A stretch of 64,000 nt of DNA from Sporomusa malonica. Its GTDB lineage: Bacteria > Bacillota > Negativicutes > Sporomusales > Sporomusaceae. Position 1 is the stretch's first letter. Each line of letters starts with the position of its first letter. The notes beneath the pieces were generated by a model. That model did no database searches. It was not told the origin of the DNA and saw only the letters and a program-made list of their open reading frames with translations. Of the stretch, positions 25,697 to 35,674 are shown piece by piece. The position numbers were made by a program, and so were the translations under genes. The DNA is taken from positions 124,001 to 188,000 of the forward strand of contig NZ_FWXI01000008.1 in the NCBI RefSeq assembly GCF_900176355.1. Direction: 5' to 3'.

Positions 25697-25819
25697 ATGT
25701 TAAACGCTCATAAAGCAAATACAAATCAATACTTTTTCTTTTTTACTTGGGCCAGCTTTTTTGGCGCAAGCTTTTTTCCATGTGATAACTTAATAAATTT
25801 TTCACCCATGAGTCCTTAA
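25697..25819 (+). CDS. Phe-rich leader peptide of DAHP synthase
   Basis: A 40-codon ORF with AGGTGG eight bases before the ATG. It encodes nine Phe (residues 13-16, 21-22, 26-27 and 35) plus Tyr12 and Trp18, with a core QYFFFFTWASFFGASFF. It ends 34 bases before an intrinsic terminator upstream of aroF. This is the layout of leader-peptide attenuation: ribosome stalling at Phe codons when charged tRNA-Phe is low would prevent the terminator and switch on aromatic synthesis. The other Phe codon run in the same peptide strengthens the case. Function is inferred. Confidence 0.8.
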   Translation: MLNAHKANTNQYFFFFTWASFFGASFFPCDNLINFSPMSP

Positions 25820-25851
25820 ACAGTAAACAAATTGAACTTTGTGTACCACAG

Positions 25852-25883
25852 ACCTAAGGCTCATTGAGACCTTAGGTTTTTTT
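25852..25883 (+). terminator. Attenuator terminator before aroF
   Basis: A stem ACCTAAGG/CCTTAGGT with a short inner CTC/GAG and a run of seven T. It lies between the leader peptide and the aroF ribosome site. Confidence 0.9.
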
Positions 25884-25918
25884 ACTTTTATATACTAAAT
25901 TTTTAGGAGGCGTTTCCA

Positions 25919-26932
25919 ATGGTTATTGTATTGAATTCCTCGACCACACCCGAACAAATTGAAAAGCTAAAACAAGAGCTTGAGAACTATGGTTGCAGTG
26001 TCTGGCCTACTTATGGGCAGTTCCAGACAATTCTTGGTATTGTTGGCGACACGGGAAAACTCGATCGCGACTATTTACTAAGCAAGACCTATGTAGAGAA
26101 AGTACTCTCAGTGCAGGAACCGTACAAAAAGGCTAATCGCACATTCCACCCTGAAAACACCATCATCAATATCGGCAATCAAACAATTGGCGGCAATCAA
26201 GTGGCAATTATTGCCGGGCCTTGCTCAGTTGAAAGCCGCGAACAAATTGTTAATATAGCGCAGGAGGTAAAGGCTGCGGGTGCTGGCTTTTTGCGAGGCG
26301 GCGCCTTTAAACCACGCACCTCACCGTACAGCTTCCAGGGCATGCAACAAGAAGGTCTGGAATTACTAAAGCAGGCTAGGGCGGCGTCAGGCCTGCCCAT
26401 CGTCACCGAAATTATGTCCATCAAGCAATTAGAGAACCATCATGAGGACATTGACATTATTCAAATTGGTGCGCGTAACATGCAAAACTTCGACCTTTTA
26501 AAAGCGGCAGGCCAAATCAACAAGCCCATCCTGCTCAAAAGAGGCCAAAGTGCTACTGTCGAAGAGCTCTTAATGTCTGCCGAATATATCATGGCTGGCG
26601 GCAATGAAAAGGTAATTTTATGCGAACGCGGCATACGTACTTTCGAAACCTACACGCGCAATACCCTTGACCTTAGCGCCGTACTTGCAATTAAAAGGCT
26701 AAGTCATCTGCCAGTAATCGTCGATCCCAGCCACGCTGCCGGACTATGGTGGATGGTCGATTCACTGTCAAAAGCAGCCGTTGCTGTAGGCGCTGACGGA
26801 TTAATTATCGAAGTCCACCAAGACCCTAGCAACGCTAAGTGTGATGGGCAACAATCAATAAAACCCGAACGCTTCACGTCACTTATGAAATCCCTACGGG
26901 AAATTGCGCGTATCGACAACCGCGTGCTCTAA
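25919..26932 (+). CDS. aroF: 3-deoxy-7-phosphoheptulonate synthase (DAHP synthase, type I-beta)
   Basis: First enzyme of the shikimate pathway, condensing PEP and erythrose-4-phosphate. 337 residues: an N-terminal ferredoxin-like regulatory domain (~1-70) and a TIM barrel with AGPCSVES near 98, RGGAFKPRTSPYSFQG near 125, LKRGQS near 206 and DPSHAAG near 272. The N-terminal domain is the kind that gives feedback inhibition by Tyr or Phe. TAGGAGGCGTTTCCA precedes the ATG. It stands alone, with control at both transcript (Phe leader) and protein level. Confidence 0.96.
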   Translation: MVIVLNSSTTPEQIEKLKQELENYGCSVWPTYGQFQTILGIVGDTGKLDRDYLLSKTYVEKVLSVQEPYKKANRTFHPENTIINIGNQTIGGNQVAIIAGPCSVESREQIVNIAQEVKAAGAGFLRGGAFKPRTSPYSFQGMQQEGLELLKQARAASGLPIVTEIMSIKQLENHHEDIDIIQIGARNMQNFDLLKAAGQINKPILLKRGQSATVEELLMSAEYIMAGGNEKVILCERGIRTFETYTRNTLDLSAVLAIKRLSHLPVIVDPSHAAGLWWMVDSLSKAAVAVGADGLIIEVHQDPSNAKCDGQQSIKPERFTSLMKSLREIARIDNRVL

Positions 26933-26935
26933 AAA

Positions 26936-26971
26936 ACAGGCTAAGTCCACTTTGCCAGGGACTTAGCCTGT
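26936..26971. terminator. Terminator between aroF and ywbE
   Basis: A 13-bp stem ACAGGCTAAGTCC/GGACTTAGCCTGT. T6 follows on the minus strand (for ywbE); the plus side has a weaker tail (for aroF). Confidence 0.85.
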
Positions 26972-27003
26972 CTTACTATATACAACGCATTAAGAAAATA
27001 GGT

Positions 27004-27201
27004 CTATTGATTTAAGACTTCTTGAACCCTGCCAACGACTCCGTCTGTTAGTCGGACTTTGATGCCGCGGTGATGTACGGCGCTGCTAGTCAGAATATCT
27101 TTAACTATTCCTTCAGTTAGCTGACCTGTCCGTTGGTGAGGTTTTTGAACAATCTTTACTCTAGCGCCTGGTGTAATGTTTTTTCGCTGTGTACCGTCCA
27201 T
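27004..27201 (-). CDS. ywbE: YwbE family protein
   Basis: 65 residues, of the length and sequence of the conserved YwbE family (GTQRKNITPGARVKIVQKPHQ at the N-terminus, GIVKDILTSSAVHHRGIKV centrally), which looks like a small SH3/KOW-type beta protein. Function unknown. AGGAG is six bases before the ATG. Confidence 0.9.
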   Translation of the reverse strand: MDGTQRKNITPGARVKIVQKPHQRTGQLTEGIVKDILTSSAVHHRGIKVRLTDGVVGRVQEVLNQ

Positions 27202-27320
27202 AATATGCTCCTTATTGTAATTGTTTTTTAATTATCCGTCTATTTATTCTACCCCTTGCACATGTTACTATAGATTTAGTGCCCTGGCCAGGCAATTTTT
27301 GTTAATAAGGGGAGATATGA

Positions 27321-28124
27321 ATGAAACGTTACCTAACAATAATTTTTATAACCATCTTCTTCTGTTTTAACTCGCTAGGAACCGGGCAGGCCAGCAGCAG
27401 TATAATTCGCAACGATTTACAAAAGTTTTTTACAGGTTATGAAGGAACCTTCGTTTTATATGACGAAAATGCTGATCGATATACGATTTACAACGAGCAG
27501 CAAAGCGGTGTCAGACTTAGCCCCTGTTCTACGTTTAAGATATTTAATTCACTCATCGGCCTTGAGAGCGGCGTTCTAGATAAAGAGGACGTATTTACTC
27601 TGATTAAATGGAATGGTCAACAATACCCTTTTCCCGCCTGGAACCGTGACCAAACACTGGCATCTGCTATTGCCAATTCTGTTGTCTGGTACTATCAGGA
27701 AGTAGCCAGAAGAGTCGGCAATGATCGTATGGTGGAGTATATCGATAAGCTACAATATGGTAATCAGGATATCAGTGGTGGTATTGACCAGTTTTGGCTA
27801 AGGTCAAGTTTAAAGATCTCTGCCAGGGAACAAGTCGAATTATTAAAACAGCTTTATAATGATCAACTGCCGTTTGCACCAGATAACATGGCTGTGGCAA
27901 GAAAGATTATTGTTCTATCTACAAGTAATGATCTAGTTTTTTCAGGTAAAACAGGTTCAGCCTACCAGGATGGTCAGTATACTTTAGGCTGGTTTGTTGG
28001 TTGTGTTGAAAAAAACGGTCATAAGTATTTCTTCGCAACGAATATTCAAAACGCTAAAGACGCTCATGGCGGCAAGGCCAGAGAAATATCAAAGTTGATC
28101 CTAAAAGAACTGGAACTACTTTGA
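27321..28124 (+). CDS. Class D (OXA-type) beta-lactamase
   Basis: 267 residues with a Sec signal peptide (~1-24). All class D motifs are present at canonical positions: S70-TFK73, S120-VV, Y146-GN, W159LRSSL and K210-TGS. It should be exported to the periplasm and hydrolyse beta-lactams or act on penicillin-like substrates. AAGGGGAGAT precedes the ATG. There is no BlaR-like regulator next to it and no mobile-element trace, so it appears intrinsic to the chromosome. The downstream start of R1-like sequence (28122-28141) is the only repeat nearby. Confidence 0.93.
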   Translation: MKRYLTIIFITIFFCFNSLGTGQASSSIIRNDLQKFFTGYEGTFVLYDENADRYTIYNEQQSGVRLSPCSTFKIFNSLIGLESGVLDKEDVFTLIKWNGQQYPFPAWNRDQTLASAIANSVVWYYQEVARRVGNDRMVEYIDKLQYGNQDISGGIDQFWLRSSLKISAREQVELLKQLYNDQLPFAPDNMAVARKIIVLSTSNDLVFSGKTGSAYQDGQYTLGWFVGCVEKNGHKYFFATNIQNAKDAHGGKAREISKLILKELELL

Positions 28125-28145
28125 TAAGAAAACACGGCTTGCATC

Positions 28146-28173
28146 AAGTCACCGTTTTACACGGTGACTTTTC
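28146..28173 (+). terminator. Terminator after the beta-lactamase
   Basis: AGTCACCG/CGGTGACT with loop TTTTACA and a T-tail. The 20 bases before it (28122-28141) match one end of the R1 repeat. Confidence 0.85.
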
Positions 28174-28200
28174 CTACTTATGTAATAGAGAGGAGCAGGT

Positions 28201-28887
28201 ATGGCTAATTATCTTATTCTAGAAAAAGGATTTCCTTATGAGCCTGGGTATAGGATCGGGCTTACTCATGAGCAGATTGTTCTAGGCCGCACCGGACACA
28301 CTGTGAAGCCTGATATTAGCTTTGAAAACAAGTTCATATCTCGCAAACACTGCTTACTCCAAATCAATGTAAACGAAATTGTTCTGACTGATTTACATAG
28401 CAAACATGGCACACTGGTTAATAAACAACCAGTTACTCCCGGCACGCCGATTGTTCTTAAACATAATGATCGGATTATTCTCGCTCAGGGGGCTGTCGTA
28501 CTGCGTTATATTAGTCCGGAAAACCCTGACGATGCAACCCTGGAGCTTAGCAACACAAATGTTCACTCAGCCCTGTCTTTTCCAGACACAGGAAAGCTAA
28601 AACTTGATATCCAGAAAAGGCAATGTTTTGTCAACAATAATAGAATTGCACTCTCACCAAAAGAATGGCAGCTACTGTTGCTGCTATATTCGAAATTTAA
28701 CCAGACTGTCCATTATGATCAGATCAGAACTACCGTATGGCCGGAGCGCATCCTGACGGCCAATGAAATTCCTAATGTCGGTCTTGAAGAAATTAATCTG
28801 CTAATATACCGTTTGCGACAAAAACTCGGCAGCCAAGGCAGCCTAATTAAAAACAGCAGAGGCGTAGGCTGTCTTTTAGAATTGTAA
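28201..28887 (+). CDS. FHA domain fused to an OmpR/PhoB-type winged helix
   Basis: 228 residues. The FHA fold spans ~25-100 (LGRTG, ISRKHCLL, DLHSKHGTLVN, LKHNDRI), which binds phosphothreonine. A winged-helix DNA-binding domain follows (~135-228; LSPKEWQLLLLLYSK, IYRLRQKLG, VGCLLEL). It looks like a transcription factor or effector read by a Ser/Thr kinase, but none is in the window. AGAGGAGCAGGT precedes the ATG. Confidence 0.87.
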   Translation: MANYLILEKGFPYEPGYRIGLTHEQIVLGRTGHTVKPDISFENKFISRKHCLLQINVNEIVLTDLHSKHGTLVNKQPVTPGTPIVLKHNDRIILAQGAVVLRYISPENPDDATLELSNTNVHSALSFPDTGKLKLDIQKRQCFVNNNRIALSPKEWQLLLLLYSKFNQTVHYDQIRTTVWPERILTANEIPNVGLEEINLLIYRLRQKLGSQGSLIKNSRGVGCLLEL

Positions 28888-28894
28888 ACAATAG

Positions 28895-29146
28895 TTAAGT
28901 AATCGTAAAACCCGCAACCAGCACTTCCTTGGCTTTGCGGCTCATGCGCTTTATTGCACATTCCCGTTTCCGGGCCTGGCTTTCATTGGGCTGAAGTTCA
29001 TAATAAATCAAGGTAACAGGCAGGCGACTGCGGGTATACCGAGCGCCACTGCCTGAGTTATGGGCTGCCACTCTTGTTTCAAGATTAGTTGTCCAGCCTG
29101 TGTAGAACGTGCCGTCAGCACACTCTACAATATACGTATATGCCAT
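28895..29146 (-). CDS. GIY-YIG nuclease domain protein (YhbQ/UPF0213-like)
   Basis: 83 residues. The motif appears as [17 protein letters not shown], followed by the conserved Arg ([18 protein letters not shown]) and Glu ([19 protein letters not shown]). Small single-domain family of unclear function. It converges with the FHA gene, 7 bases apart, with no terminator visible between them. Confidence 0.9.
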   Translation of the reverse strand: MAYTYIVECADGTFYTGWTTNLETRVAAHNSGSGARYTRSRLPVTLIYYELQPNESQARKRECAIKRMSRKAKEVLVAGFTIT

Positions 29147-29163
29147 AAATATTTTGTTAATCC

Positions 29164-29712
29164 TTACTGCGACTGCCGCAAAAATTCATATAGGGTTTTA
29201 TCGCCAATATATAGCTGCTCGATAACGCCGTAACCATCTTTGATCCGGACGGCAGCCACCCCTGTTTTACCTGCACTTTTTCGATAGGCATCTTCAGCAG
29301 CAGGAGCCAGGTCCTCTGGCAAATAATAGCGCGAAAACGGCAGAATGAAATGAACCGTATTGTGCCCATTGGCATAGGCTTTCCCTTTTATATAGGCGCC
29401 TTGCTCCGGTCGGTTGACACTAACCCCGCTGATATAGGCTTTACCCTCAGCGTTCTCATCAATGATGGCATACACCATTTGTCCCGCAACCAAGTTAACA
29501 TTATCAATGATGGGCACATTGTTTTCCTTAAATCTGAGTTCAACATATCGTCCCTTAAAAGCATCATACGGGTCTACCGGAGCCGTTTCCCAATAAAACT
29601 GACGACCAGTCTGCAGAACGTTTTCCCATCGCCAGGCCATATAGAGTGGCACTATTGCCTGTAGCAGCCCAACAACGATAAATAAGAGAAGCAGGAGTTT
29701 TCTATTTTTCAT
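29164..29712 (-). CDS. GDYXXLXY family membrane-anchored protein
   Basis: 182 residues. An N-terminal hydrophobic segment (~5-25) is followed by an extracytoplasmic domain containing the GRYVELRF stretch (family GDYxxLxY). Proteins of this family almost always follow a DUF2157 protein, as here. The start at 29712 has GGGGTGG seven bases upstream and overlaps the end of DUF2157 by 11 bases. Function unknown. Confidence 0.83.
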   Translation of the reverse strand: MKNRKLLLLLFIVVGLLQAIVPLYMAWRWENVLQTGRQFYWETAPVDPYDAFKGRYVELRFKENNVPIIDNVNLVAGQMVYAIIDENAEGKAYISGVSVNRPEQGAYIKGKAYANGHNTVHFILPFSRYYLPEDLAPAAEDAYRKSAGKTGVAAVRIKDGYGVIEQLYIGDKTLYEFLRQSQ

Positions 29713-30997
29713 TCTGCCACCCCGCTTTGCGACGTACCAAAACGACGTTGGCAACAAGAAAACCTATGCCGATTAGGACAAATACGACGCCGCGAACGAC
29801 AAAACTCAAATCAATGTCAAAGAAGCGAGCAACAATGAGTGCCGCCATTACCACCATGCCCAGATTCACAATACCAAGGCTGCGTTCCCGCACTCCGGCG
29901 CTAATAATGCAGATGCTTACCCACAGCATATACCCGTTTAAAATGAGGGTTGCGCCTATGCCACTGCCATCGTAAAACTGAACCAAATAGGCTACACCAA
30001 TTACACAGGGTATCAGCGAAAGCCACTTAGCCTCCAGGATCTTTCTTTTGGCCGCCATGATATTACCGCCAATCACCATGCCCAGGAGTCCACATGCCAG
30101 CACGTAGGATAACAATGGGACAGATTGCCAGTTTGATACTACATGTTCCCAAATATCATTGAACGTCAAAACAAAAGTTAACCCTATACTCCCGACCAAA
30201 CCTACCGCTTTGAACGGCATACGCCAGCTTTCTCCTGGACGGGTAAACCATAATAGTCCGACAAGATATGCTAGTGTAAAAAGTGCGCTATAAATGAGTA
30301 GACCCAGTTGGTCTAAATAGTTTGAAAATGCTGCCGCAAAACAAAAATAAAAACAGATCGTTATAACCCAAGACAAGACAACAGTAGTATTGGCATTGCG
30401 GCTATTCTTGAGCAAGCTCCAATAATAAGGCTGAGCTAATCCTAGCAACACCCAGATAAGCTGTTTGCTTATGCCAGAATGACCGCCAGTCCAGAAAGTT
30501 ACCCCAATAACATACATTACAGCAACACCGGCCGAATTCATCAGATACATCAAAGGCAGCGACAACACCATCCATGTGAGCAGAAAGGCATCGGTGTCTT
30601 CTACCAGATGATAGGTCTGCCCAACCAACGCCATAGCTGCTCCGACCATAAGCATGAGCAAGGTAGCTGCTGCTTCGCGCCAAACTAGGCTATCCCGTTT
30701 GAACCAGAGCACGGTGCCGGCACCTATTTGGGCGGCTAACAGCAGGCCAACAGCAATTGCCAGGCGGTTTATCTTGGTTAGTTGTGCCCAGTTATGGGCC
30801 AAGATCAGGATAATACCAAGGCCTACCAGCAGAGCGCCAATAACACCAAAGACAACAAGAAATGTCCTGTTTCCTGTGTTCTCCTCAACAGGCCCATAGT
30901 GATTTTTTAGGAGTTCCACGCTTTCAGCCGGAATTACCCCTTTTGCTACAAGTTCTGGCAACTGTTGGTACAACCATTCCACTTCTTTTTTATTCAT
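29702..30997 (-). CDS. DUF2157 multi-pass membrane protein
   Basis: 431 residues. A soluble N-terminal ~45-residue segment (VEWLYQQLPELVAKGVI) precedes about 12 hydrophobic segments; DUF2157 covers the start (LAHNWAQLTKINRLAIA). The start at 30997 has GGGAG with seven bases of spacing; the ATG two codons earlier is too close. Pairs with the next gene. Function unknown. Confidence 0.85.
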   Translation of the reverse strand: MNKKEVEWLYQQLPELVAKGVIPAESVELLKNHYGPVEENTGNRTFLVVFGVIGALLVGLGIILILAHNWAQLTKINRLAIAVGLLLAAQIGAGTVLWFKRDSLVWREAAATLLMLMVGAAMALVGQTYHLVEDTDAFLLTWMVLSLPLMYLMNSAGVAVMYVIGVTFWTGGHSGISKQLIWVLLGLAQPYYWSLLKNSRNANTTVVLSWVITICFYFCFAAAFSNYLDQLGLLIYSALFTLAYLVGLLWFTRPGESWRMPFKAVGLVGSIGLTFVLTFNDIWEHVVSNWQSVPLLSYVLACGLLGMVIGGNIMAAKRKILEAKWLSLIPCVIGVAYLVQFYDGSGIGATLILNGYMLWVSICIISAGVRERSLGIVNLGMVVMAALIVARFFDIDLSFVVRGVVFVLIGIGFLVANVVLVRRKAGWQNEK

Positions 30998-31039
30998 AAG
31001 CATTCTCCCGATTACGTAGTTGCGCCATAAGCCTCTCTG

Positions 31040-33202
31040 CTAATTGCCTGCAGCATTAAAATGCTTGCATAACACGGCTTTAATCGCCGCATAGCTTACG
31101 GCATCAGGCAAAGCATCCTTTAGTGGCTTTAACTGGCTGCTGCCGATTTCTTTTATCTTGGCAATCATTAGTTCTTCATACTGCACAGGGATAAGCCTGT
31201 CCCAATCAACTGCATATCCTTCGTTAGCGCATCGCACCAGATGATTTTGCACAGTGTTAATTGTTAAATCCCGGGTTTGGGCAATCTCATCAAGGCTACT
31301 CCCTTGCCGGTACATCTCTAGTGTTACTAGATGACTGGGTTCTGCTTCGGATTTGCTGCTACTTTTTTTGCTTGCTGCTTTTTTCACAGGCTCAGGAGTT
31401 GTAGTTACTGACGTGGTGCTTGCAGCGGCGGTATTTTCGGCCAGATACTTAGTGATAACAGACAAAAATTCCCCACCATATTTCTGCAATTTCAGCTCAC
31501 CAACCCCCTTGATTTGCCGCATAGCAGTAAGGTCTGCTGGACGGTGCTCGCTCATCTCCCGCAAGGTTGTGTCGGCAAACACGACAAAAGGCGGTACTCC
31601 TTCCCGCTCAGAAATCCGCTTACGACACACACGAAGCAGCTCAAACAACGTATCATCAGCAACCGGCTGCCGTTCAGTAAATACCTTTTGCCATACTTGG
31701 GTTTCACTTCTTAGCACCGATAGCGATTCAGGCACCAGCTTTACTACCGGGTATTCACTCTCGGTCAGGCGCAAATATCCTGTGGCGACCAACCGCTGCA
31801 CCAGTGTCTTAATATCCTGCAATGTGCGTTCAGCCATTAAACCATAGGTCGGCAATTGGTCAAAGCCCAGTTGCTGGACTTTTTTGTTTTTAGAACCTTT
31901 GAGGACATCAGCAATCACGGAAATACCAAAGCGTTCTTTCATGCGATAAATGCAGGAAAAGACCTTTTGTGCGTCAACAGTAATATCTACCTGTTCACCA
32001 TCAGCCATGCAATTGCCGCAATGTCCGCAGCCTGGGCCTGCTGCAAATTCACCAAAGTAGTTTAATATATAATGCCGCAGACAGTCAGGCGTATGACAGT
32101 AATCCACCATCTCCTGCAATTTCTTAAGTTCATGCTGCTTACGTTCAGGATGCTCGACAGACTTGTCGATCAGAAAACGCTGCAAAAGCGGGTCCTGCGG
32201 CCCGAAAAGCAAGATACATTCCCCTGGCTCGCCGTCACGCCCGCTACGTCCGGCTTCCTGATAGTAGGACTCCATATTTTTCGGCATGTTGTAGTGTACC
32301 ACATAACGTACATTAGATTTATCAATCCCCATGCCAAAAGCGTTGGTCGCCACCATAACCCGGATATCATCATAGAGAAATTTTTCCTGCTGTGTCATGC
32401 GTTCTTCATCACTTAACCCAGCATGGTAATGACCGGCGGCATAACCTTTTTTGCGAAGCATTTCATATAACCCGTCGACCTCTTTACGGGTAGCTGCATA
32501 AATAATGCCTGATTGGTTGGCATTTGCCTTAATATACTGTAACAGAAACTGCTGCTTATTTTCGCCGCGCATGACCGTAAAGGACAGATTAGGCCGGTCA
32601 AACCCTGTTATATACACCTGAGGCCAACGGAGCGCCAGCAAGTCGGCAATATCGGTCTTAACCTCAGGTGTTGCTGTGGCCGTAAATGCGCCAATGACTG
32701 GCCGGTTAGGCAAATTCGCAATAAACGTGCTGACATTCCGGTAGCTTGGGCGGAAATCATGGCCCCACTGCGACACACAGTGGGCCTCATCGATGGCCAG
32801 CATACTTATCTTGATTTGGCCGATGACTGATTGAAACCAGTCGGCTGTCAGCCGTTCAGGAGCCACATACACCAGCTTATACCGTCCAGCACGCATATTA
32901 TTGAGCCGCCTGCCAGCCTCAGATCCTGTCAGCGAGCTATTGATAAATGTAGCCGGTATCCCTTGCGCGGTTAGAGCGTCTACCTGGTCTTTCATGAGGG
33001 AGATAAGCGGCGAGACCACAATTGTAATACCTGGCAACAACATAGCCGGAATTTGAAAACACAGCGATTTGCCTGCCCCAGTAGGCATGATGGCTACAGT
33101 ATCTTTGCTATTAAGCAAACTGGCTATGACTTTGGCCTGTCCGGGCCGGAATTCATCATAACCGTAATATTTTTTTAGCACTTTGCGCGCTGTCTCAAGC
33201 AT
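31040..33202 (-). CDS. recQ: ATP-dependent DNA helicase RecQ
   Basis: 720 residues. Walker [13 protein letters not shown] near 45, [15 protein letters not shown] near 140, Zn-binding Cys in the RQC region (CLRHYIL, CGHCGNC), HRDC near 500-580 and a C-terminal helix-turn-helix ([20 protein letters not shown]) used by clostridial RecQ. The ATG at 33202 is chosen for GGGAG nine bases upstream; the longer reading frame overlaps the preceding gene. It unwinds recombination intermediates. Confidence 0.95.
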   Translation of the reverse strand: MLETARKVLKKYYGYDEFRPGQAKVIASLLNSKDTVAIMPTGAGKSLCFQIPAMLLPGITIVVSPLISLMKDQVDALTAQGIPATFINSSLTGSEAGRRLNNMRAGRYKLVYVAPERLTADWFQSVIGQIKISMLAIDEAHCVSQWGHDFRPSYRNVSTFIANLPNRPVIGAFTATATPEVKTDIADLLALRWPQVYITGFDRPNLSFTVMRGENKQQFLLQYIKANANQSGIIYAATRKEVDGLYEMLRKKGYAAGHYHAGLSDEERMTQQEKFLYDDIRVMVATNAFGMGIDKSNVRYVVHYNMPKNMESYYQEAGRSGRDGEPGECILLFGPQDPLLQRFLIDKSVEHPERKQHELKKLQEMVDYCHTPDCLRHYILNYFGEFAAGPGCGHCGNCMADGEQVDITVDAQKVFSCIYRMKERFGISVIADVLKGSKNKKVQQLGFDQLPTYGLMAERTLQDIKTLVQRLVATGYLRLTESEYPVVKLVPESLSVLRSETQVWQKVFTERQPVADDTLFELLRVCRKRISEREGVPPFVVFADTTLREMSEHRPADLTAMRQIKGVGELKLQKYGGEFLSVITKYLAENTAAASTTSVTTTPEPVKKAASKKSSSKSEAEPSHLVTLEMYRQGSSLDEIAQTRDLTINTVQNHLVRCANEGYAVDWDRLIPVQYEELMIAKIKEIGSSQLKPLKDALPDAVSYAAIKAVLCKHFNAAGN

Positions 33203-33224
33203 ATTTTCTGTCTCCCATTTTAAA

Positions 33225-33560
33225 TTAGCTCCAACTTTCCCAGATCTCAGGGCAGTAGCCGACTGTAGACTTGCCACCATTTCGCACCACTGGGGTCCTT
33301 AACAGCAGTGGAAACTCTAATAGCATTGCTTCTACATTGTGTACAAGATACTTCAGATTGCGTTTGGCATACTCTTTGCCTGTTTTATCAATCAGGTTCT
33401 CCAGCCCGCCAGCAGCAACCCGTACTTTGTCCAGTTCACCTTTACTTAAACCTCGCACTGTCAAATCGATAAAATGAAAGGGTATTTTGCGTTCTTTAAA
33501 ATAACGCTCAGCCTTTCTGGTATCCTGGCATTTTTTTGTACCGAATATCTGTATATTCAT
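33225..33560 (-). CDS. ArsC/Spx-family protein
   Basis: 111 residues with a thioredoxin-like fold. The N-terminal [17 protein letters not shown] has a single Cys rather than the CxxC of Spx, and [10 protein letters not shown] is in the ArsC substrate-binding position. It may be an arsenate reductase-like or regulatory protein. It ends 22 bases before the recQ start and probably shares its transcript. Confidence 0.82.
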   Translation of the reverse strand: MNIQIFGTKKCQDTRKAERYFKERKIPFHFIDLTVRGLSKGELDKVRVAAGGLENLIDKTGKEYAKRNLKYLVHNVEAMLLEFPLLLRTPVVRNGGKSTVGYCPEIWESWS

Positions 33561-33587
33561 AGCCGTCAGACTAACTCCTTTACCCTA

Positions 33588-35492
33588 TCAGTTCCCAAGC
33601 TCTTCCACCAGCTCATTCAAATAAGTCCAGCGGTCAAGCAGCTCATTAAGTTGATTTTCCAGCTCCTGCTGCCTGCCAGTAAGCTGCTGCAACAGTTCAA
33701 AGTTGCTGCCTGCAGTATTAATGGCCGTCGCAACCTGCGCAAGTTCGTACTCAACCCCAGCAATTACCGCTTCAATCTGTTCATATTCCCGCTGTTCTTT
33801 GAAAGACAGCTTACGGGGCCGCTCCTTAGGCCTCTCTTGAACTACTGGCTTCTTATCTATTGCTCCTTTTCCCTTATCACCGTTTTCAGACTCAATCACA
33901 TTGATTTTGTCCTGGTAATCCGAATAGTTACCAGAATATTGCGTTATTGTTCCATTCCCCTCAAAGGCAAATATTTTATCGACAATCCTGTCCAAAAAAT
34001 ATCTATCATGTGATACTACAATAACGGCACCTGGGAAATCGTCAAGATAGTCTTCAAGAATGGTTAAGGTTTGGACATCAAGGTCATTAGTCGGTTCGTC
34101 CAAAAGAAGTATGTTAGGTGCACTCATTAAGATCCTGAGCAGGAATAGACGCCGTTTTTCTCCGCCTGACAGCTTAGCAATGGGTGTCCATTGAAGGCTT
34201 GGCGAAAAGAGAAAGCGTTCCAGCATCTGTGCCGCACTAATCGTACCGCCGTCAGCGGTAGGCAAGAAATGGGCTTCTTCTTTAATATATTCAATGACCC
34301 GCAGGTCTTGGTTCATTTCACTGCTTTCCTGAGAAAAGTAGCCGATTTTCACTGTCTGCCCGATTTCAACCTGACCGTTGTCAGGAGTCAGACGACCAGC
34401 AATCATATTAAGCAAGGTTGACTTGCCGCTGCCATTAGGCCCGACAATACCCATTCTGTCATCTTTCAGCACAATATAACTAAAATCATCGATCAGTACT
34501 TTTCCACCAAACGCCTGGCCAATGTGCTCAAGCTCAATAATCTTGCGGCCTAACCGACTCGCACCGACAGATATCTCAAGTTGTCCATTACCAATTTCCG
34601 GCGTTTGGGCACTGAGCTGCTCAAACCGTTCGATTCGGGCCTTTTGCTTAGTGCTGCGCGCCTGAGCTCCCCGCCTGATCCAAGCAAGCTCATTTCTTAA
34701 AATATTCTGCCGTTTGCGCTCACTGGATTCTTGCTGTTCTTCCCGCTCAGCCTTGGACTCCAGAAATTTACTATAGTTACCCGCATATGTGTACAATCTG
34801 CCTCTATCCAATTCAATAATGCGGTTTGTTACTCGATCAAGAAAATACCGGTCATGGGTAATCATTAAGAGGGCGCCTTTGCGTTTAGCCAGGTACTGCT
34901 CCAGCCAGGCTACAGTATCATTGTCTATTTGGTTGGTGGGTTCATCCAGGATTAATAAGTCAGCCGGGTTAATCAGCGCACTGGCCAAGGCTACCCGTTT
35001 CCGCTGACCACCGGATAAGGTGCTGACAATGGCTGTAAAATCGGTAATTCCCAGCTTGGTAAGAATTGTTTTGGCATCACTTTCAAGCTGCCATGCATTC
35101 TGCGCATCCATCTGCTGCGTCAAAGTTATGAGCCGCTTCTGGTGGAAATCATCTTCAGGATGATTCTGAACTGCCGTCAATGCCTGCTCATAGTCTCTTA
35201 ACACCTGCACCACAGGGGAATGCCCTTTGAACACCTGCTCAAGCACGGTAGCACTCGCATCAAACTCAGGATTTTGCGGTAAGTATTCTATTTGTACACT
35301 GCTGCCTGCCGTAATTTTTCCGGAGTCAGCCACTTCCACCCCAGCAACGACCTTTAAAAATGTTGATTTTCCGGTACCATTGACCCCAATCAGGCCAATT
35401 TTGTCCCCTTCATCTACACCAAATGTCACTTGGCTGAATAAGACCTTTTCGCCATAACTTTTTTCCAGATTATCTACTGATAATAAATTCAT
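33588..35492 (-). CDS. ABC-F family ATPase (Uup-like)
   Basis: 634 residues. Two ATPase domains (Walker A GVNGTGKST near 37 and GPNGSGKST near 352; signatures LSGGQ near 150 and LSGGEKRRLFLL near 440), a linker rich in Arg/Lys/Gln near 245-290, and a C-terminal coiled coil (KLSFKEQREYEQIEAVIAGV to the end), as in Uup-type proteins that act on ribosomes or DNA. No membrane segments. The promoter region 35493-35674 separates it from the divergent DEAD-box gene. Confidence 0.9.
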   Translation of the reverse strand: MNLLSVDNLEKSYGEKVLFSQVTFGVDEGDKIGLIGVNGTGKSTFLKVVAGVEVADSGKITAGSSVQIEYLPQNPEFDASATVLEQVFKGHSPVVQVLRDYEQALTAVQNHPEDDFHQKRLITLTQQMDAQNAWQLESDAKTILTKLGITDFTAIVSTLSGGQRKRVALASALINPADLLILDEPTNQIDNDTVAWLEQYLAKRKGALLMITHDRYFLDRVTNRIIELDRGRLYTYAGNYSKFLESKAEREEQQESSERKRQNILRNELAWIRRGAQARSTKQKARIERFEQLSAQTPEIGNGQLEISVGASRLGRKIIELEHIGQAFGGKVLIDDFSYIVLKDDRMGIVGPNGSGKSTLLNMIAGRLTPDNGQVEIGQTVKIGYFSQESSEMNQDLRVIEYIKEEAHFLPTADGGTISAAQMLERFLFSPSLQWTPIAKLSGGEKRRLFLLRILMSAPNILLLDEPTNDLDVQTLTILEDYLDDFPGAVIVVSHDRYFLDRIVDKIFAFEGNGTITQYSGNYSDYQDKINVIESENGDKGKGAIDKKPVVQERPKERPRKLSFKEQREYEQIEAVIAGVEYELAQVATAINTAGSNFELLQQLTGRQQELENQLNELLDRWTYLNELVEELGN

Positions 35493-35674
35493 AGTACAGT
35501 CCTTTTAATTCGATTTTCTTCATTTTAACACAAATATCGAAGTTATTGAAGAAATAGTCTTTACTTTTATGGAAAATAGTAGTATATTATATTTTTATCC
35601 ACACCGCATATCCATGTATTGGCTTGCACACACTTAAATACGGTATATTTTCGGAAAAGAAAGGTGTTCTTTAG

